NCBI RefSeq assembly: GCF_000346465.2
Contig: NC_034016.1
Span: 905,481 to 969,480, forward strand
Length of the DNA: 64,000 nt
Origin: Prunus persica
Lineage: Eukaryota; Streptophyta; Magnoliopsida; Rosales; Rosaceae
Direction: 5' to 3'
Positions 56,901-64,000 of the stretch are shown here, piece by piece (within the stretch, counting starts at the first letter, position 1; every line of letters starts with the position of its first letter). The notes below the pieces were generated by a model, which was not told the DNA's origin, did not search any database, and was given only the letters and a program-made list of their open reading frames with translations. The position numbers and the translations under genes were made by a program.

Positions 56901-57282
56901 GTACATAAGCCATTGAACCATGTGCACCTGGAGATTTCTCCAAGTGATCAGTAATCTTATTGAGCATACTCATCAGATGCTGATGTAGACCGACGTGCGA
57001 GTGAATCACAAGGTCAGAACTCGTCTCCTGTATCTTCAACATGTCATTCACTTGATCTTCAATTTCTCCCACCTTTTCAAGCCATTTTTTGCATTTCAAA
57101 GTTGGTGCCTTACCCCACATCAGTTCTTTGGTTACCTCCTCGTTGATGGTATCCCTCATGCTATACAAACATTCAGTTATTTGTATAAGCAATTCGAAAT
57201 TCCTTTCAAGCCGTTTCAGCCTGCCAATTGGCTGACAGCGATAAACTAAATATGTAGCTGGTTTTAGCCTCTTAAACTCCAT
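53959..57282 (-). CDS. CC-NBS-LRR resistance protein with long linker and MHA motif, 1107 aa
   Basis: One exon. The start MEFKRLKPATYLVYR at 57282 was chosen by similarity to CNL N-termini; the frame is open for 52 more codons, so an upstream start is possible. Residues 10-100 are coiled-coil-like. About 110-270 is an atypical low-complexity linker rich in Gly, Lys, Glu and Thr. The NB-ARC has P-loop GMGGIGKTT (about 302-310), kinase-2 LLLLDDVWE (about 376-384), RNBS-B KMILATR, GLPL CGGLPLLI, RNBS-D CFLYCAFL, and at the MHD position KMHAMVRDLA (about 587), with Ala for Asp. LRRs follow (LEVLNLSNTRIKFLPQSI, LEVLDLRGTEVDKLPDEI) to the C-terminus. NB-ARC motifs suggest a working nucleotide switch. 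It is a soluble immune receptor by family. Confidence 0.88.
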   Translation of the reverse strand: MEFKRLKPATYLVYRCQPIGRLKRLERNFELLIQITECLYSMRDTINEEVTKELMWGKAPTLKCKKWLEKVGEIEDQVNDMLKIQETSSDLVIHSHVGLHQHLMSMLNKITDHLEKSPGAHGSMAYVPPGQSKTVTSPILHGEAYGLVPPDNKNVNLQRRAEAKGEANVEIEMSPTQGKEAVKGKEIQEGKYLETQATATRAASIFYRKSLLGFKFGGATTEIGNPQTENKRLQAGAILKKDFKKSSKTINQIEVDNNIPLQNDGREALLEWGVHSISIERMLHEILGCMNSVTIGRIAIYGMGGIGKTTVLKALANHVERKSTFDKVILVTVSKHWSTRKIQNEILRQLSMCVPDSETDSRVAEKLLQVLNSRKFLLLLDDVWECLDLKAVGIPDLSSENGFKMILATRIRAVCIEMVVNRVIEMETLSREEAWELFCEQVGAVVHFPSVQPYARAIVEECGGLPLLIIVTGRALTGVNDALVWKHALSELLLPSTNAVYDTEAVMQRMKFSYDRLRDCDIKSCFLYCAFLSEDQEVNIYELVKYYIQEGLISGNWDDACKRGHEIVDILVGASLLQSTKGGLSIKMHAMVRDLASMIILSKAERLQFLLRPYLLYRPLESPESNRLLIDEGCQFLSKSGAGLRESLPVEKWEQAKMIALMDNELSSLPENPCCPDLLILFLQRNRCLRVIPAAFFDRMPSLEVLNLSNTRIKFLPQSISNLKRLKILILRSCERLVVLPSEVGSLGDLEVLDLRGTEVDKLPDEIGSLTSLRHLEVSFYGSISPSEYAKLPHQLISPGIISKLISLETLSIDVYPGDQRWKKSLESITREVCSLTKLTSLCFSFPEVELLQLFIQTCTRWKNQLLTMFKFVVGDDVKRIVSRVPNFVVHDYNQQGQCLRFVNGEKVPDVVVEVLARAVAFYLDHHLSIRSLSEFGVSNMSRLKLCILSECPQIHSIIDCTEPTNHAFPSLEYLSVHYLPNLENIWEGVRPLPFGSFTKLRILLVYACPKLKNVFTTSMLSCVSNLEELLVEDCPAIEVITLEDESMDSGTVRLLRLKRLTLNHLPRLANISEGAWPSLEYISLYGCPNWKTIAMNSKVEVNCKED

Positions 57283-58170
57283 GTTAGCTAGCTGAGAAAG
57301 TTCAGAACAAAGAGTAAGGAATCTTATAAATGGAAGTTCAAAAACCAACTGCCACATAGAACAATGAACATATAAGAAAGGAGCATATAAATTATTATTT
57401 TTTCTTTTTTCAATGACAGAGGGGGGGAATTCGAACATGGGACCTTGTTCAATATTGAGAAGAGAAATACCACTAAAATCATAACTAATTGGTGAATAGT
57501 TAAGACAACGGCTCTCAAATTTGCAAAAACAAACTCGAAATAAACAATTGCTGGAGTAAGCTACTCAAAAAAGTCATGTTTAATAAATAAATAAAACGAA
57601 TAACACCAAATTTTCAAATTTTCTTACGAAATTTCATTCTTCATAGCAAATGATACCTTTTACTCATCCATAATCAATCCGAATTTATAATCAAAGCCAT
57701 CAGCTAGAACTTGTTTTGATAAATACCTAAGTTTATAGCTTTGGACTGAGGATTACTTGTCATGTTTATTGAATTTACTTCTGCTTACAACGGCAATATT
57801 TTTTCTCAGTATATCTGGCACCTTGAATTAACTTTGCACTTAAAAAAAAGGCAAGAAGTAATTTTTGGTCGGCCTAGTTTCAATTCTGCCAATTTTATCC
57901 TGTAGTTTCAAACCCACATTACACTGTCAAATTCCATCCGATTCCGGCCAAAATACCCCTCCACGTCGGGGACACGAACTTACTCCGTCATGAAATATGA
58001 CGGAAATTTGAACATGTCCTTAAGTAAAGGGAAATTTTAAAGAAACTTAAAACCCAAAAAAAAGAAAGAAAAAAAAAAGAACATTTCTGATATTAATCAC
58101 CACTGAAAGAGAAACCCTAAACCCAAAATCCTAGGCAACAAAAACCTATTAGAAGCTTCTGCAGAGCATC
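57283..58170. other. Upstream region of the minus-strand NLR
   Basis: There is a SINE-like stretch at about 57415-57515 (minus strand: ATTCACCAATTAGTTATGA..GTCCCATGTTCGAATTCC). The remainder is AT-rich with no gene recognised. Confidence 0.4.
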
Positions 58171-58175
58171 TGTAA

Positions 58176-58622
58176 TGTTAAAACATTAATGCACACTTGT
58201 GGGATAAAACTAGAAAATTCTAGAATAATTGAGAGAATTACTAAGTAAAGGTTGGTTAACTCTTACTAGAACCATCTTAATAATTATCTATTGTAATTGT
58301 AACTAGAGAATTCTAGAATTATAGGACTAACTTGTCGCTGAAAATGCTTTAGATAAGTCAGTTACTGTGCAACTGGCTTGTCCAAGTAAATTGCCGACTT
58401 AGATAGTCGGTTAGCATCTGTATAAATATGCCTACAGCCCACTCAAGTAATCAAGCTGAAAACTACCAGCTGTCCTATATCCAAAGCTTTGTACCTTTCC
58501 TACTTCATTCAAATAAAACTACTTAATTTGTTACTCTTTCAAAAGTTTTCCATTCCAAGTTAAGCTATTGTCCTAAACACTAAACCAACCATTTCCTAAA
58601 CCTCTTCTCCCATAAACCAACA
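58176..58622 (+). mobile_element. Solo LTR
   Basis: The 447-bp segment begins TGTTAAAAC and ends ACCAACA, so TGTT/AACA are inverted ends. It is flanked by the 5-bp duplication TGTAA (58171-58175 and 58623-58627). It contains TGTATAAATATGCC as a TATA box and AATAAAAC as a poly(A)-type signal. No internal domain or second LTR is next to it, as expected after unequal recombination between LTRs. A copia-type origin is likely. Confidence 0.85.
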
Positions 58623-58627
58623 TGTAA

Positions 58628-60270
58628 AAACTGCAGGAACCCAAATTGACTTTTTGCCACAAAAAGAAAACACTACAAAGAAACAAAAACCATGGACTTT
58701 CATGAATTAACAGTAGAACAGTTGTATGCATGGCAGACAGTAACTGGAGCACAAAGTTATATAATTTTTTTTAATACAAGTTATATCCAAATTTTAATCA
58801 AACCAATGCATTAAAATCAAATTAGTAAACATAAATATAAAGAAATCCATTTGGACAGAAATTTGACTATAACCAGAAACTCTCGAACACTTGCCCAGTT
58901 TGCTGATATTGTACCAAGTAGTTCTGAGAAGACCTTCTGTCCAAGTTGTTGAAGGCTTGCAGCGGTGAATTTGATGCCTTTCCTCCTCTTCAAATCAAAG
59001 AAGTACTGAATCTGTAACCAACCGCAGCATATGACTTATATACTTTGGACCTGAGAAGAGAAGAGGGGAGATAGGATGAGGCACCAATATGACCAAAAAT
59101 AAGGGTTAAAAAAATTATTAGGTTCACGCCTAGGCTACGGTCAACTGGCGCGTCAGGTTTGAAATAGGGGTTTGATACAAAGTCCCAATCCATCAACCTT
59201 AGAGCATCGTCAAAGGAGTTGTCAAATGCAAGCAGACAAATTATTTATTTATTTATTCCCTTTAGTAAACAAAACAATGGATCTGGCAAAAACAAAAAAA
59301 AAACAATGGATCTGGCACCAAAAAAAAAAAAAAAAAAACAATGGATATAGGCAGCCCAAGAAACCAAAGCTCCACACAAGGGACAAACAGGGACACAACA
59401 AAAGCAAAAGCCTGATGGAAAGAAGCTCCAGCTCAAGGCGGCAAGGGCAATGGCATGCAATGCAAACTAAGGAAACTACAAACAAACATGAAAGCGCAAG
59501 AAACGAGGCAACAATTGCGAGGAAATTAATTAAGAGCTAGACGGCTCCACCGCCACCAGGTAAGTCGAAGTAATTTGATCGTTTGATGACTAGCTAGTAT
59601 TGGATTGGACACTCCCTATATTTAAAGCATGTTTCAAGTGTAAGACATTACATCGTCTTAAACCGTATTGGAATGGTCTTCTAATCATATAAGAAGTTGC
59701 AGTTAAGTATTAATCAAGAAATAGACTTCGAGTATATCTGCAGTTCTAGTTTAAAGTGTAGTTTAATTAGAAAACTATAACTTTGTGGATTCCTAGCTCT
59801 ACATGGATTAAAACATTCTATCATATTGCAATCAGGATTTGTTTAAGTGTTCTTCAATGGGAAAAATACTTAAGACAATGCATATATATAGAGATCCTTT
59901 TCCTAGCAGTCAAACACACTCATATTGATATCTCACCCCATCTAGAGAGAGAGTTAAAGGATTGCATAGGAGAAGAAGATTTCTATACCTTCACCACAGC
60001 TATGTCTGACCAAGGTTAGTGTTTAAGATCAAAGACAAGCAAGAACTTACATCAAGAAGAAATGATTTTTATTTTTTATTTTTTATTTTTAACCAAGTTG
60101 AAGGTAGAAGATCGATTACTCATGCAAAGTTGAAGGTAGGATAGCACCACCTTATAACTAAGAGTAATGCTACACTTACCATATTTTTATTCCACATTTC
60201 TATACTACATGATGTGATATGTACACATCAGCTGCTACATCATGTGGTAAGACTAGTATTATTCTGATTT
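58628..60270. other. Spacer without supported genes
   Basis: There are A-rich tracts with the word AACAATGGATCTGGCA repeated near 59272 and 59303, plus a related copy near 59338. Open frames at 59.2-60.0 kb are low-complexity or lack domains. Confidence 0.5.
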
Positions 60271-61570
60271 GTACCACTTTGCAAAACCCAAGCGAAGGTG
60301 TCGTATAGTAGTGTAGTTCGGAAGTCCGAGTGTCGTATTCACAGAAAGCGGTGTAAAGAAAATAACATAGATGAAAAAGAACAATTGTGATTAAGAAGTA
60401 GATTTAATCAAGATTTGATTTAAAGAAAATTTAATTGATTAAAATACTAAGGCATTGGGTTCCACTTTTAACATAAGAATATGCAACTCTTAATAATTTG
60501 ATCCACAAAATATTTTCCACTGTAGTTGTTCAAAATAATTAAAGCTCTTTTTAATTTCCCTGAGAAGTATTCTAAGCATACCTTGTACCATTGGCAACAA
60601 ACTATCAAAAAATAATCTTCGTCGAAATTCTATTAATCTTAGTAATTATCTCATCTTTTAAAAGCATGAAAGTTTTTACTACACAATGGGAAAAACATGA
60701 TTGAACCCATGAAATAGAATATCAAACATTCATCAATTAATTAAAAAGAAAAACTACAAATTCCATTTGAACAAAACTATAAATTCACATTAAAGCTTAA
60801 GTTTGGATCAAACTAATAAAAAATACATACTCATATTAAAAGCTTTCTCCCTAGCCTTAGCTAGGGAGTTAGTTTCCCATAAAATAAAACTAAAGATAAT
60901 AAAACTAGAAGAATTGGAGGAAGGAGAGAGAGCTCAAGAGAAGGTTGTGAGCTTGGTGTGTCTTTTGAAGCTTGAAGACTTCTCTATTTATAGGGCTAAG
61001 AAGGAGAAACATCATGATAGATTCCAACACCATCATTCCTATTTTAATGCAATACCTAACTCCTACTTCATCTTGCCTATATTAGTGTGGTTGGAATCAA
61101 TTCCATTGTTGAATTGTTTTCTCTTTTTCTTCCTTTCCTTGTGGCTTTCATCCTCTTTTTAGATAATATGCATTGAATTTGAGCTTCTTTGGAGTGGATG
61201 ACACCTTACAAGCATGTGAATTCAATTTCTTCTTGTTTGTTTCCATCCCATACTTCTTTTCCTTTCTTCTTTTGGCATGGATGTGGCACTTCATGCATTC
61301 TTTTCAATTCTTTTCTTCTTGTGCTAGTTGCATTTCTTCCTTCATCATCATTGCTTCATGGATATGTTGAAGTTCTTTAATTGGCCACTAGCATATTATC
61401 TTTGGGTGGCTCACTTCTTGGCAGGCAAATTGAGTTGGTTTTCACAACACACAAGCCTACATAGGAAGTCATTGATCAAAGTTAATAAAATGGCATTAAA
61501 CCAATTTGACCAAGTAAAAATATAAATGCATAAGATTATTTAATTACTCATTATAATTGCTTTAACAGAT
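60271..61570. mobile_element. Retroelement-like non-coding sequence (possible LTR or leader)
   Basis: The start (TTGTACCACTTTGCAAAACCC, AAGCGAAGGTGTCGTATAG, GAGTGTCGTATTCACAG) resembles the opening of repeated non-coding retroelement segments in plants and is echoed by the next unit at 61.7 kb. A TATTTATAGG box lies near 60985. There are no gag or pol domains. Boundaries are not defined and the class is uncertain. Confidence 0.35.
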
Positions 61571-61699
61571 AAACGTTAAGGGAAATAAATATGTATTAGT
61601 GTAATATTATCATATTCTATAACTAATCCCTCCTAATCCTCGCCACCATGGAAAATCATTCACCTCTACCTTCATTTCTTCCTTCAACATATCTTAGAT

Positions 61700-64000
61700 T
61701 TAGTGACTTATTGTTGTGAAATTATTGCAAGCGCACAATCCATACAAGTAATATAGAAATAAGTAGAGTGTCGTTCCCACGAAGACTGTAATTTCCTATT
61801 AACTACCAATTATGATTAATGCATAAGTTTATTTGAACAGTTGATTAAGAAGATTGATTAATTTTAAGAAAACTAAAACAATTATGAAAAATAACAATTT
61901 AATTAACAATAGAAAATTAAGATGATGAGACACTAGAGCATCCGACTTCACCATAACCAATTCTACTTAATTCTTGTAGCCAATTAACCCTAATTACTAT
62001 CCATGTTGACAGTTGGTTTCTCCTAATTCATTCGATATCCCCTCTCGGGCTCAACCAAAAGTATTCTCAATTAACAACCCATTCTCTCTCGAGCAACGGA
62101 TTTAGAAAACCAAGAACCCATTAAGTTCTATGAGAACCTACAAGAAAACTGCATGAGTCATGTTAGTCCCTCTCGGGCACTCATTCAAGTCATGGTATTT
62201 GTTACAAGAAGCAAACACCAAACATCTCCTCTCGGTCTCCGCTTGGATCATCAATTAAATATTAGCTAGATATTTAAATCATTAAGAACAGTAACAAATA
62301 CTCAACATAAGATAATAATCAGAAATTAATATAACGATAGAAATTAAGTATTCAAGGTTAGGCTACATCGTAGCCCTAGCAAGGGAAATTAGTTCATGAC
62401 AGAAGAAAATATAAACAAGAGAATTATTGTCATAAAACCAATTTGGCCGATGGACTTGATCTTCAGAATCTTCACAGGAACACCTTCAAAAGCTCCTCAA
62501 ATAATGCAGCAGCAAATTCTTGGCTTCCTCTGATATTTCTCTGGTTGAATGAAAGTTGGTGGAAAAATATGGTAGAGAAGACGATGGTGGAAAAAGATGC
62601 CCTGGCTATAGGTTAAAGCTTTGTATTTATAGGCCAAGGGACTCCTCCAAAAATAAGGAAGATAATATTTTCTTAGGAAGGAAAGGAAAAATAGGAATAT
62701 TAGAAAAACTAAGACCTATTCTCAAAAGGAAGTAACATGCGGCTTAGTCAAAGAGGGAATTTGCTTTGGGGTTTTAAAGGGAAAATAGGAAAGTATTCTC
62801 AAGGGTCCAGCCGATACCCACAATTTGCTCCAAAGCCTTGCTAGGTATGATTTCCTACAAAATCTTCACCAAACGCATTAAACTAACCAATTTCACATGA
62901 AAACAATGCAAATAAAGATAGATTATATATGCAAAATATGAATCTATCAAACTACCTCAAACCTATCTTTTGCTAGTCCTCGAGCAAAATTAGAAATTAA
63001 AACAAACACAAAACAAAAACTAACTGAACCACTTTTGCAGGTAAACTCGATGGCACTTAGCATGTGCCACAAGCCGTTAAACCTCTAGGTGTCCCTAGTC
63101 GGAGGAGTTGTGTCTCCTGAGGGTTTACCAGTCACGATACCCACAAACGTTTTACTACAAAACAAAAGAGCTAAAGACACCACTTTAAACAGGCTAATAA
63201 AAACCAATGCATGCCAATCACATTTGCATCACTAAAGATATGCCACCTTGAGTAAATTGCATCATAGTGTAATGTGTAATACCAAAACTCATAACATCAA
63301 AGCTTAAAGACAGCCACACTCAAACGCCATGGAATTATTTCGCCTTGACTCTAATCCTCACCGGATATCACTCTATAATTTTTCGCTCAGAGTCCTAGGC
63401 TTACCCTCAAATGTCACATATGTGTATGAAGTTATGTAATGGAAATCAAATATTAACACATATGCTTAGTTTGAAGAATGGCAATTTTTAAAAATAATGT
63501 CTCATGAAAAGAATCGAATACTAAGAATTAGAGTACATACCTCACCTCCAAGAAAGATTTCCCAAAAGATCAGTTAGGTCTTTTACTTTGGTTGTAATGA
63601 AAGGCTCGGTTCGGGTTAAGAAAGAAAGGAAAGGAATAACAAAAACTTAGGACATACCAAAGCATTATTCACGATCACATATACGGCCAGCTCTTTTTGA
63701 ACTTTTTATACCACTCAACATCCAGGGATTGTGCAATTTTCTACTCCATTTGGAGTGATTTTGAACTTTTATTCTTTGGATTTGCAAAATATTTCCTTTT
63801 CTTCTCTTTTCTTATACTTTTTTTTTTCTTCTTGCAATTTTGCACAAACACCTCGGTACACGCCAATTCTTTGGTGTAGAGCTCAACCTTCTTATTTTCA
63901 TCACTTTGGCACATCCTAAGCTGTAAGGTATGGCTTAGAAACGGGTTATATAGGTTAAAAGATAGTAGGGGTGATGAAGGAAGGGCTAAGTGTTTGGTTA
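61700..64000. mobile_element. Second retroelement-like non-coding unit, runs off the window
   Basis: TTGTGAAATTATTGCAAGCGCACAATCC..AGAGTGTCGTTCCCACGAAGAC opens a long non-coding stretch that parallels the unit at 60.27 kb. CTCTCGGGC/CTCTCGAGC words recur (62045, 62090, 62165), and TTGTATTTATAGG lies near 62630. No protein domain is seen to the window end. Possibly a large retrotransposon derivative. Confidence 0.35.

Noticed and set aside
54002..57249. Plus-strand open frames opposite the minus-strand NLR
   Set aside because: Antisense shadows of a continuous 1107-codon gene.
60803..61525. Open frames encoding hydrophobic, Phe/Ser-rich peptides
   Set aside because: They lie in retroelement-like non-coding DNA and overlap each other in different frames; no family features.

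Overview
This window is plant nuclear DNA. The genes are intron-rich with GT/AG splice sites, the spacers are AT-rich, there are microsatellites, and LTR, TIR and MITE-type elements are common. The gene families present (CC-NBS-LRR resistance genes, PIRL, clustered 2-oxoglutarate dioxygenases, plant RH47, a plastid L3 fragment) point to a eudicot. The general look suggests a woody rosid, perhaps Rosaceae, but that is inference and was not tested by any search.

0-25 kb holds mobile elements and a small cluster of 2-oxoglutarate/Fe(II) dioxygenases (2OGDs). Gene A (7.2-9.7 kb, +) and gene B (14.0-16.4 kb, -) are intact, with four exons and 344 aa each. Gene C (21.4-24.8 kb, +) is a close copy of gene A. 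Its third exon is split by an 866-bp hAT-like element with a perfect 8-bp target duplication, and that element carries a fragment of a lectin receptor kinase. Between the genes lie two Ty1/copia 3' ends, several TIR elements with TAA duplications, a long-arm foldback element with a second element nested in it, SINE-like pieces, a 1.15-kb AT satellite, and a copy of the gene B promoter that has lost its gene.

25-44.3 kb carries the housekeeping genes. These are the intronless DEAD-box helicase RH47/ISE1 type (26.3-28.0 kb, -), an uncharacterised two-exon plant protein (30.6-32.4 kb, -) and the nine-exon ribosome-biogenesis gene MAK16 (41.4-44.3 kb, +). Between them are a 5'-truncated C-terminal piece of the TFIIIB subunit BRF1, an array of about ten GC hairpins in AT-rich DNA, a PIF/Harbinger-like element that has captured part of a plastid ribosomal protein L3 gene, and a clean hAT element.

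44.9-48.7 kb is a run of decayed genes, all on +. A PIRL leucine-rich-repeat pseudogene is joined directly to a 5'-truncated 2OGD pseudogene, followed by an aldo-keto reductase pseudogene.

49.9-57.3 kb holds two single-exon CNL resistance genes facing each other tail to tail. The + copy has altered kinase-2, GLPL and MHD motifs. The - copy has canonical NB-ARC motifs except for MHA in place of MHD, plus an unusually long linker between the N-terminal domain and the NB-ARC. 58-64 kb is non-coding: a solo LTR with a 5-bp duplication, then sequence resembling retroelement LTR or leader DNA.
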